In this document: in pieces, positions 37,401 through 49,400 of the stretch | How the letters are laid out: every line of letters starts with the position of its first letter | Position numbering within the stretch: position 1 is the first letter of the stretch | Source of the DNA: Lumbricus terrestris | Taxonomy: Eukaryota > Annelida > Clitellata > Crassiclitellata > Lumbricidae | Assembly (NCBI GenBank): GCA_949752735.1 | Contig: OX457037.1 | Location: forward strand, 33,544,956 to 33,608,955 | Length of the DNA stretch: 64,000 nt | Reading direction: 5' to 3' | Made by a program: the position numbers and the translations under genes | Notes under the pieces: model-generated | Told to the model about the DNA's origin: nothing | Databases searched by the model: none | What the model saw: the letters and a program-made list of their open reading frames with translations, nothing else

Positions 37401-40400
37401 GATTATTTGTTGTATTTCTTGAGCATTAATTAGGCCTACCTCTGGTTTGCATCATATGTGTTTCTCTGCAGATTGCAACTGTTGTCTTAGAGGACATAAA
37501 ACGTCTCAGAAATTTTTGATGCATATGGGGCGCTATAAAAAGTGCTCATACACGCATACATATATACATACATACATACATGTACATACATACATACATA
37601 CATACATACATACATACATACATACATACATACATACACACATACATACATGCATACATACATATATACATGCATGCATGCATGCATACATACATACATA
37701 CATACATACATACACACATACATACATGCATACATACATATATACATGCATGCATGCATGCATGCATGCAAACATAGATACATACATGTATATAATTACA
37801 TTGATATTGGCTTCCAATAAGCAAAAAATTGCCAACTATGCATGGCTCAAAGTCTGACCCCCCCAGTCTTTTTTCGACAATTCTCACACTGAAGAAAGTC
37901 CTTGACCAGGGATTTGTCCCCCAAAGCTGAAGCAGCTTTTGGTGAGCGCTCGTTAATAAGCCGGTGCTGTTTGAATATTAAGATTTTCCGACTTTATAAA
38001 AATTCATATTAAAGATCAAAATCAATTGTTATGACAATGTTTGACTCAAAGTTTATCATGACAAAATCTCCAAATGAATTAACGAATGAAATCAGCTAGA
38101 CGTTCTTAGACGTTTGGACTTTTCAATATCCTTAATCGACTAGAGATCCCTTAAAGATCCCTTTCAGAGCCTCTGCTGTTGCTGGAATTGGAAATAGCTC
38201 AGAAAGATTGTTAAGTGTAATAAAGTTAAATGGTCCTATGTTCCTGAACACTTCCAAAGTTTCGCTAGTAGGCCTATGTAAGGGTACATCTAAATGTTGC
38301 TTTTCTGCTCTGAAACCCTGGTCATTAAGATCAACTTGATATTGTTTTGCTAAAGCTAAAGCTAGCAGACAAGATGAGATATTCCCCAAGAAATAAAATC
38401 TTTAAGATAATTTCAAATTTTGTATAAAATATGACCCACTAACTGCAAAATACGATGTAAGACCATTAAAAATCATAAGCAAACCTCCAAAATGGTCATT
38501 ATTGATCGATAGACCTATACTGACACCCACATCAACTCGAATATGTAGGCCTACTGCTTAGGCTAATAGCAGTTTTAACCAGAAGCCGCGTCGCCGATCT
38601 ACATGTAAATGATATTTTACCACACCATGACTTGGCTTAGGGTACGACTGCTGGAAAATTTATATGCTACAAGCTCTGGTGTCATTCATTCATGAGAACC
38701 AGAATGTGTGTGTGAACATAGCCGCAGACTTGGTCCTGGGTTTGTGGAAACGAACGAGCGACCAAAGGACAATAATTTCTAATGCACGAGCACCTAGCTG
38801 GGTAGGGGTTTTGGAGGGTGATGTACCAATCCCATTGTCGAATTTTGTTTAAGTTTCACACTGCACTGGTGGTATTCTAAGTTGCAATTTAGCGAGGCTG
38901 CTCATCATTTCAGTGCTGATAGTCATGGTTTAGGGCTTTAATAAGAGTCCCGTCCCATTGTTTAAATATTTTTTACAACATTATAGTGGCAACTTTTAGA
39001 CTGTGATCTTAAAAAATTGCTCACAAATTTCACGCCAAAAGGCATGGTTTGAGACTTCAATAAATGCCCCTCCCCATTGTTTACATTTCTGAATTTCGAC
39101 ACTGTAACTGTCATCTGAACAAAATTACTCTTTTTAAATGCTGACAGCTATGGTTTTTAAGGTTTTAGGGAGTCCTCCTTATTGCTTACTTTTTTCATTT
39201 GCACGCTGTCAATCTGGCATTTAAAGCTGTCATTTGAAAAAATTGCTCATAATTTTCTTTTCTCGTCCATTGTTTGAAAAAAGTCATATGCCAACTGTTG
39301 TAATAGCATTTTAGGCTGTTACCTTGACACATTCAATAATAATTTGGTACTCAGAGACGTGGTTTAAGACTTGAATAATTCCCCATACCTGCATCTTAAT
39401 TTTTTAAATTTACACAACGTACCATACACTACTGTGGAGGACACTAATCGAGATGGGAATTCCGAAGCATTTGGTTAAACTACTGAAAGGCCTTTACGTG
39501 GATCAAGAGGCGGTTATAAGAACTGAATATGGAGACACAGGGAAATTTAAAATAAGGAAAGGAGTGAGGCAGGGTGCATTTTGTCCCCTTTCCTGTTCAA
39601 TCTGTATGCCGAGAGAATTATGAGGAGGGCTGGATTGGAGGAGGCAACAGAGGGGGTAAGGATAGCGGGGAAAATACTGAATAATTTGAGGTACGCTGAT
39701 GATACGACATTATTGGCGGGTAAGAGGGACGACCTGGCCGAGTTAATAAGAAGAGTCAGGATGGAAAGCGAAAAGGTGGGACTATACTTCAATGTAAAGA
39801 AAACAAAAGTTATGACAACTGCAACATGGGAAAACTTTGAGGTGGATGGAGAACCGATAGAGGTAGTATCGAGCTTCACATTCCTGGGATCTATGTTAGA
39901 GAAGGAGGGAAGATGTGATGTGGAAATAAGGCGGAGGGTAACAATGGGAAAAACGGCAATGAACGGTCTGGGAAATATTTGGAAAGATAAATATGTGAGC
40001 AGGGAAACAAAGAAAAGACTGGTAAGAGCACTGATCTTCCCGGTGGTCCTATATGGATGCGAAACATGGACAAAAACACTGGATATGGAAAAGAAAATCA
40101 ACGCGTGCGAGATGTGGATTTGGAGAAAAATGTTAAGGATTTCATGGACGGAGAAGAGAACTAACGAATCGGTGCGTGAGGAGCTCGGAATAGAGAGAGA
40201 TGAGACACTACAACAAACAGCAACTTGGAGGAAATTGAGCTACTTCGGCCATGTGATGAGATCTAACGGTTTGGAGAAGGAGCTGATGACGGCATGCGGC
40301 GAGGGAAGGAGGAGACGCGGAAGACCAAGGAAGAGGTGGTTGGATGAGGTACAGGAAAAGTCTGGCATGAACTTGGAGGAGCTGAGAGAGGCAACAACAG

Positions 40401-43400
40401 AGAGGAGACAATGGAGAGGATACATCAAGAATATCGCCAGAGCTCCAAGAGCTGACGGCACCAGGTGACCAGGTGAATGGTAGCAGTTTAGGCTGTCATC
40501 TGTATAAAAATTGATAATTATGGACAAACAGTGGATAACACCCTAGAAATCTACAATAATGCTTGTGATGATATTTCTGAAATATTTGGGGGATGCAAGA
40601 TATAAGCATCTCCGTCACCACCACAAGTTCTGTGTTCCGTTCCTCGATCCTATCCCATCTAAGTCTACACCCCTGTGCGAGATGCTAGTGCAATAACATA
40701 AACTCCAAAAGGGTGCGTGTAATATGGGGATATATGGAGAATTTGGAAAAAATTTGAGTATGCTTTGACCTACAATCCTACATCATGTATTTATGTATTG
40801 GATAGCCTGTGTGGCTGAAAGGCTAGCTCAGTCTGGATGTCTGCCTGATTAATTCTTTTATTTTCATCGCCTGTCTCCAGTTAGATACTTGGGTTGTTAT
40901 TATTATAGTAGACTATTTTGCTTTATGCGTCTGACTGTCTATGTCCCTTCCTGCTTCAGCTTGTCAGAGTAAGCCGCAAAAGCAGGAAAAAGTAGACTAC
41001 GATGGCCAAGAAGTTGTCATTGTGGTATGAAGGATAACCCCGGCCTTTACAACTTTATCAGAATATCAACCTACAGCAGGCCTTGAATCTGCACCCGTCC
41101 ACACATTTAGCCTACTGCAAATTCTTCTGTCTGCAGCCTGAGCCTATGTGTGATTTTTAACAGAACCTTGTTTTCGATTTTCCCCGCTTTTACTTCATGC
41201 ACACGGGTGACCTTCGTACGTATTGGTCTAATGCTTGACTTGAAAACTGCATGTAATCGCCATATCTATTATAGTTCTCGCCAAATTTCAACAGGCCTAT
41301 TCTTTTCCTGAACAAAGATGTCACCCAAATAAACCGCCTCAAAGATGTTCCCTTTGGGCTGTTACTATCGTGTTTGTGTCCAACTTTTTACCACTAACTT
41401 CTCGTCGGTTCACGCAACTAAGCAAAAAGTAACTGCACAAGATCTGATTTTCAACTGCACAAATCTCTTTCCCAACTGCACACTTTGTGATCAGCTGCAC
41501 GTTAAAATAACCTCTGACATAGTAACATACAGATGTGGAACCCTGCTGCTAGCTTCCCACTGCTTCGGTTCATTGGGCAGAGGTCTTGGGTCAGTCAGTC
41601 CGTGCCAGCGTCTAAGTGCATTGGTCACCTGTTGCCCTCAGACCTGAATCCGGACCGTTGTATCATAATTAATCAATTAACTCTGCTGCTGCCAACCGGT
41701 CACTGCCTAATGGCTCTGCTTTGAGTAATCAGCAGCTGCTGCATTTCGAAGTCAAGGTTGAAGTAAACAGCGTAGCCTATTCCATAAGTGTACCAATTTG
41801 ACCCACTGCTATACGATCGACGTCTTCCACGAAGTCAATCATATTATAATACAACTGTTGAAAGACTCCAAACTCATTTAGGTAAAATATCTGATAGATT
41901 TAGTATGCCTCTTCCAAAAGTGGTGTCTGGGAGTAGGCTTATTTTGAAAGAGAACAAAAAATGGGCAGCGAACAAGGTGTCAGTTATGCCGCTCGAAAAC
42001 GTAATACTTTAAATAGATTATTTCTAAAAAACATTGTGCTTCTGTAATTAGTTTATAATTTACATAGTATTATAGGGCATATATAATGCCTATGCAGGCT
42101 GTGCTCGTTTCTTAGAAGCAGAAGCAATCTGGCTTAGCTGCAGCTCGGTGTATATAGGCCTAGCTAGTCTGCAGGTTAAACGTCTTGATACAGAAAAGAA
42201 AGGAGAGTGGACAGGCTTAGGGCCTAGGCGTTAAGATCACCAACTATAGGGCTTATTTTACAAGGTGTGTCTCCATAGGCCTAAAGTCTAAGCCTCTGGT
42301 TAAACTTTTCCGCTCTGTTGGCCAAAATTACTGCGTAGCATTAGATCAGGTAGGCCAAAGCCTATACACTCGGTTAGGAGACTTAGGGCCTCTTTACCAG
42401 TCACCCTATAGTTGACATCTAAAATATTAGGCCTAATTTAATTGAACGCGTAGGCTCAAGTGCAAACACTCCGACTGAGGACTTGATGGAGACCACTAAG
42501 TCTTGTACTCCAGTTTTTAAACAGCAGACATACGAGGCCACTTTTTGGCACTTTCGTATAATTACTTAGGTCTACTGTCAATCCCGCCTACGTCAGTTGA
42601 GACGAAACGGGCGTTTTCAGTGGCAGGATTTCTGTGCACTAATTAAAGATACGGTCACGGCTTGGAGACTCTATGATTGATGCTTTATGTTTTTTGCGAT
42701 CGTGTTACCGTAAGTAGGTGTTCATTATGGACGATTAAGACGAACATTAAACATTTGCATATCTTCTATTATCAGTATCAAGCCAATGAAACAACTCCAC
42801 AACTTTATTAGGCTATTATGATTGTCTTTTAATATACAACAGCATTAAATAATCACTAAGAAAATAGGCAGTGAAATTTTTTGGTCGAAATGGACCAATC
42901 CCGGGATCCCGGGATTGACTTATTTTTAATCCCGTAATCCCGGGATTGACAGAATGCACCGGGATTACATTCCCTAATACACACGTACGTACATCTAAGC
43001 TAAGTTCTCTACTCCATCATCCCCTCGCTGCATATGTCACATATGGACATCCCCTATGGCTCTGTTTCAACATATGAAACCATGAAGTTACTGAAACTCT
43101 GCTAGTACTTAATAACCGAAACATCATTTTAAGGCAACCAAAGAAACTGATAAAAAAATTGAGAACCAGGGGCATCAAGTTAAAAAGAATTCTGTACATG
43201 CATACACTATCAACCAGGTAAAGAATCTTTTCATTGAATCTGAATTTGGTTTAAGCAGCCAATCTGAGAACTGACTCATATGTACACAAACGCAAGTATA
43301 ATGGCCACATACAGATGCAGAATGCTGACAAAAGCTGTAGTCACAAGTGATGGTCTTTGCCAGGCCAAACAGACAGAGAGAGATTCTAAGAGACTGTGTG

Positions 43401-46400
43401 TGTGCATGCGCTAGTGTTGATCAGTGTTAGCCTTTCAAACATAGATGCAAAACCGAAATTTTTATTGCTTGTATTGTGCAAGTCATGCATCACACACATC
43501 ATAAAATCAGGTCATTTAGGTGTTCTTCAATACCGCTGCTCGTTTCAAGTTTCAAAGACTAAAAAGATCATTCAGAACACAGTGCTTGTGATCCAGCAAA
43601 ATGCCTTATTTAACCTTAGCTTTTTACTTAAACAGCATTAACCTTGAAAATCAGAACTACTGACCAGCTTTGTGTCCAGTTAGGCTTGCTGCACACTGGC
43701 CATCTTCTGCTGACCAGATCTTGACCTGAGTGTCCGCTCCTCCGCTCAGAACCACAATACCAGACGGAAAGAAACGACAGCAGTACACGTCACCGTAATG
43801 CCCAACCAAATCACGCTACAATAGGTAAAGAAAGACGACACACTGAACAAACTATATAATTGCCTGTAAAAACCGTGAAATCAGTAACTCAACAATTTGC
43901 AAAGCACTGCTTAAATGTAAGGCACAACCTTTTACTCGGTTGCACGTCATACTGAATCTCCCTTAAAGTGGTGCTATATAAATTTGAATCTACAATAATT
44001 AACAAGTCATAATAATAATAAAAACAATGACAATTTCCATGGCGCCATGCCACAGTCATTACAATGGCACCTCACATACAACCAGCAGCAGGATAGGCCT
44101 TGCAGAATAAATAAGTAATAAGTGATGTCAAAAGGACTATCTGGAGAAGGACTATATCCAGTCACCAGGAAATCACAGAAAGGACATGTTACAGTGGACT
44201 TTGTTTTCGTTGAAAGAAATAGCAACAGGTGGCAGATTGAATGTGTATTACTTTATTACTTGTTTACTACAAAAATTGCAAGTAATCTTTATATAATTAT
44301 CATAGTGCAATAAAAGGGTAGCCAGTGCTCCAGGAGCTGCTAGCAACGCTATCTATCAGCATCGTAGTCTCAGTCTTTACAGCCTTTAGACGGGCAGACA
44401 GGCAGAGTCACCCAGGAAAAATTAATGACAAGCAAATCTTTACATGAACTTAATCCATACATTGTCTAGTAAGTCCTGGTGAAGATGCCCACAGATCGGA
44501 CGACAATTAATATACAGGGTGGACCAAAAAAAGAAGCCTCTAAGGTTTTTCTAGGGTTTTTTGCCAATATCTTGGCCAGAAGTAAGAATTTTGAAATGAA
44601 ATTTCACAGTCTTAAAGACAATTCATATCTACACATGATGGCCAAATTTCATCAAAATATTTCAAACGGAACAAAAGTTATACCACTTTTAGTCAGTCCA
44701 CCCAATGTATGTTTTTTACGATTCCAGTATATAACGCAACAAATACCCGGATTTGAACCTGATAGGACTACATTATCAAATGTGGAGCTATATCCAGCTA
44801 TGCTGGAGAAATACCACAATCTGCGGCCAAAACCCAGAGAACTGAAGGTCGCATTGGAGTTGATTTGGGAAGATTTATCACTGGAGCGCATCAACAAGGC
44901 CATCAAGAATTTGCAAGGAGACTCATAATAAGTGTGGGTACTGGTGGTGGACACATTGAACACAAATTGTGAAGCACTATCGAGTTTGTCTATATGAATG
45001 CAATAAGCTTTACTAAAGTACAAAAATTTCTATTTTATTAATTTTTTGGTCAACTTCAACTCTTTCAATAGCATTCACATGAATCACCTTGAAAAACATC
45101 ACTCAAAAATACAGATTTAAAAATGCAACAGCTTGAAATTAATAATTAATATTGCACATTAAGATTAAATCGAGGTTACTATGACAAATGTTTCTTCAAT
45201 CATCAGAATCCTTGCAAATCAAATTTTGCACAGGTCAGAAAACAGATGATCAGAAATAATTAAACAGAAAATTGAAATGTACTGTAATAATGTAGCCAAG
45301 ATCATAAAAAAGTGCAGATTGATTAGCAGAAATTAAAGCTCAACAGTGTGGGCTAAAATCTACTGTAGAAAAAAATATTAGGTGGGTCTAGCACAGTTTG
45401 CAAGAAACACTGTACAAACTATGTTTAGTCCTACATAGCAATGCTAAACAATTGGGTGTATACAATGAAATGATTAAGCTACTTCTTTAGCAGATATTTT
45501 CATTGCTCATTAAAGTCCATGCCAGTTTCTACAGCGTCTTCATGAGCTTCAAGGCCTTTCTTTGTTGTCACATAATCTAGAACGATCTGAAAATTATCAT
45601 CATCAGTCTCACTGTCATTTTCTTTGGCAACCAGTTCAGCATTGTCACACACCTTTCCACAACAGTGCTTGCAAGCAGGAATACATCTCAGACCATTTTT
45701 CCGACATGAACACAACCGAGTGCTGCAAGGAATTTTTGCTAACATTTTGCACTTGCAAGCAATGACATTCAATAAATCATCTGGCGCAGCTTTTAAATCA
45801 GTTGATATTGGGACATAAACATTGTTCTCAATCTCCCAACCCCAATCTTCTGCATTCAACTGCACGTCCATTAAGTACTTCCATTGAATAACTTGCAGGT
45901 GGACGCGTAGGATGTGGTACTGTGCCGCATTTTCAGTTGGAGGGAGTCGCTCAGGATTTGGAGGCGTCTTAGCTGTAGCTAGCTGATGCATGTATGAAAC
46001 ATATCGTAAGTGGTTAAGCGTGTCATCATTCCGACCACCATATAACGCTGTCATCAGTTTTAACCCAGCTTCAACAACTTCCTGACGTGAAGCACCTGCT
46101 GATTCGAGTATTTCTGTTTGACATTCATTGTCCTTGGTTGAGATCAAACCTCTGAAAACTTTTCGTTTACCATGACCAAACAAACTTGAAGTAGTATCGC
46201 ATCCACTTAGGGCATGCACAACTAGCAACTGCCGTGCAGCTTTCCCACCAATTGCGTTGCAAACACTACGCACAGATGTGATTGCAGCGCGTGTAGAACG
46301 ACTTCGATTAATTTCCGACAGCATAAATATGTCTGCGAATTCAGATTTGAAATGATGAACCAACAGAACCAATATATCCGTGTCATCAGCAGCAAGAGTC

Positions 46401-49400
46401 ACAGCTATTTGTTGGCTAGCAAACTGGAGAGCACAGCGAACGATCAAAGTGTCAGCATCGTCTTTGGCATGTTGAACCTCATAACCGTTCATACTTAAGA
46501 GACGGGACAGAAGCAGCACAAAAGTTTGCTTGTTCTTCGCATTCAGCAAGAAGGCAGATTGGTTTTTGTACACTGGGTTGGTTTCAGTTACATCAATGTC
46601 AGGACTGCAATATTTAGCTCTCCTGCTATGTTCATGGTCTTTCACTGATGGTCCATTGGTGTAGCCATCGAAAATCACAGTGCAAATCATGCCATAATGT
46701 TTCTTTACAAAATGCAAGTACTGTTCAGCAATGTCCAAATATGTACCAGTTTGACTCCAGACAACTCGATGTAATAATGAACCACCATCAATCACATATG
46801 TCGGCGGAAGCTCAGACTTCAATGGTGCATTGCTCAAACTCCGTCTAAGTTCAGTCGTCAATACTGACTTATTTGTCTTACGCAAGCCATAATCTGTGAA
46901 TAAGGCTGTAGGAACAATAGTCAGCTCATATTTGAAATAATCTTCCAGATCGGTACATGTAGGTGTTGTTCTTGCCATTATGACCAAAAGTCGGTTAAAC
47001 AAGAAACTCTTGTCTGTGATTACATTTTTCTTATTAACCTTTGACTTTTTATCTAAACTTGACAATGTTTTGATCTGATCGGCCTTCTTTAACACAACAT
47101 TTGCAAACATCATCTCATCCATTTTTGCCATTATTGCCTGTCCAACTTCATCAGCCATGTCACAGTTCACTTTATCATCAGCTGATGCCACCAGACCAGA
47201 AGAAAGGCTTCGAAGCCTAAAGTCGCTTGTTTTAAATGGATCATGCACCTCAAACCACGTAAGTGTCTCTGTCAAATCTTTGAAATCTCTGTCTACTCTT
47301 GACTTTCCAAGTTCTACATGGTGGTTATCATTTGCAGTATTTTCAACATCGGTAAGGAACGACAAAGCATTGCGCACACTAGCACACTTATGCAGACTTT
47401 TTACCCAGATAAGACGAACACTTTCGTGCATACCTCTGCCATGAGTTAAGCCACCTCGACTCTTGATTGCCTTCATCATGACTTGTTCAATTATAAGGTC
47501 AGTTGACAGAGCAGCCCAGTATCTATCACTTCGACGAACAGTGTGATATCCATGATTCACAAATTTCTCGTACAGCCAAGGGTGGGTTGTGGGCAAGTCC
47601 TGCATCATCTGTAAGTATAAGCGACTGCATTTGGCGTAATTATTATGGCCTGTTGCGGCAAACAAGTTCAACATTTTATACACCATGTTCAAATGCAGAT
47701 TCCAATTTCCAGTTCTTTCAGCACGGATGAAGTTCTTCAACGTTTGGATATGGTCCATGTATTGAAGCCATAACTTAGCAGTTCTGGACTTCTTTGCAAG
47801 CAATGCCTTGTATTCAGACAGAACCTTCTCAAACTTCTTAAGACATTCTGGAGTTTCTGCATGTGGCAAAATTGAATCAACATCAGAGAGATGGTCAAAA
47901 ATGAATCTGAGTTTGTCAACATCTTCAGTGTCCAGTCTCTGTACATTCGAAGCATCTGTTGCTGTGCTAATTGAGTCTATTACTGGTCGGAGCAGCTTGA
48001 TGCAGAGAGCAGCATCTACCAAGAAATATCCACGTAAGGCTCTCGAAACGGCCTTGCCAGACATCATGTGCACTACTGTGTTCGGACCATAACAAGTCTC
48101 CAAGACCTCTGAAAGACCAGAATCACTCATAGCCATGCCGATGCTACCAATGTAACTCATTATCATGTGGAAGCCACCAAGGCGACATACTATGTTCGTC
48201 AATTTCTCTGAATGAATGATTTCAATGGCTTTCAGCCATAACGGTTGATCGAAGGTCACACATGCAGTTTCAAGTTTCAGTTGTTCTGCTTGGCTTGCAA
48301 CAAATTTTAGAGTGGATAATATGCAACTTTTATCGGTTGGAATCATGTCTATGAGAGGCAACATTCGAAAATTTGCAGGTGGAGCATGTTCACCAATGTG
48401 TACAGTCTGCATAAAACCACTCCAGTTGGGTCGTGGACTTGTCTCATTTCTGAACAACCATCCTGTATGCCACAACAAATCTAACTTGAATTCATCTAAA
48501 ACTACTTGTGCGGTGCGCAGGTCTTCTATTGGCTTGTACTTTATCAAAGACAGAGGAGGCTCATTTGGTTGCACATAAGTTAGCAAAGGGATACCATGGC
48601 CACGAGTCAGTTTTACCACGTTAGACCTTGGCGAACGTTTGACAATAGCTTCTAATCCTGGCGAAAAAGTTCCCTCAGACTTGCAATTAACAGACATCGA
48701 GATAATTCCCATTCCATGAAACGATCCCGTTCCATTCAGAGTGACAACATTATGATCAACGTTGTCAGCTGACCACTGAGTGAAAGTTTGTGGATATTCG
48801 AAAGGAAGTTCAATCTCTGGAGTCTGAACAACCGACTGCTTGTATCGAGTCACCTCGTCATGAGATATTGAAAATCCTAAACGTGACAATGTAGTGGTCA
48901 ACCATTTAGATGCCAGGACGTGATCCAAGGATACACCAATTCCAAAAAGAACAGGCGCTATCACAGACCGAGGCCTACTGGCCTGCACTATGCTGTGACC
49001 CAGAGCAACCTGTTTCAGTTCATCACAAATTAAGTTCTTCAAAAACAATCGCAGCAGAGGTGGCACCCATTCTTCAGCAACAGATCGATCACTGATGCTT
49101 GAATCTGAAGGGTACTCATCCATGTTACATTCCATATCACGTATGCTAGCCTTGATAAGTTTAGCTGCAGCAGTAATGATTCGCTGACTTTCCTGTTCAA
49201 TGTCTTTTTCTCTATTGTCATACCACTTGTCGTTCAGAACACGAGCTGCCATGTTACGAAAGCAAATTACATCCTTTCGACCAGAGATGGATGCAAAATA
49301 TATGTGCTCACCGTAACGTTTCAGCAATAAGGTTTTCAAGTATCCAGGTGTATATACACTATCGCGGTCATCAACTGCTAGCTCAATCATCTTTTCGTGC

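Larger units (their letters stand above)
35793..41516. mobile_element. 5.7-kb hAT-like element nested in the outer hAT-like element
   Basis: Left end CAGGGGTTATTTTAAGG, right end TTAAAATAACCTCTG, with a perfect 8-bp duplication ACATAGTA (35785-35792, 41517-41524). Subterminal ACTGCACA words recur at both ends. It shares its termini with the small elements at 15879-16071 and 21053-21252. Inside are non-LTR fragments, a (CATA)n array and degenerate tandem repeats, but no recognised transposase. Confidence 0.85.
35556..42976. mobile_element. 7.4-kb hAT-like DNA transposon (outer), PAAF1 intron 6
   Basis: The left end reads TAGGGAATGTAATCCCGGG and the right end is its inverse (CGGGATTACATTCCCTA). 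A perfect 8-bp target duplication ATACACAC flanks it (35548-35555 and 42977-42984). Terminal regions are packed with CCCGGGAT-type subrepeats. The 8-bp duplication points to the hAT superfamily. No hAT transposase was recognised inside, so the element appears non-autonomous, and most of its length is a second element at 35793-41516. Confidence 0.85.

Noticed and set aside
37447..37887. Several long overlapping ORFs on both strands (His/Tyr/Thr or Cys/Met/Tyr rich)
   Set aside because: They are translations of the (CATA)n microsatellite, open in every frame, with no other coding signal.
38132..38389. 85-aa minus-strand ORF in the nested hAT-like element, considered as a transposase exon
   Set aside because: No hAT motif or dimerisation-domain pattern is visible, and it is short and isolated.
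41788..42012. 74-aa ORF in the outer hAT-like element
   Set aside because: No domain was recognised and there are no splice partners; it looks like chance.
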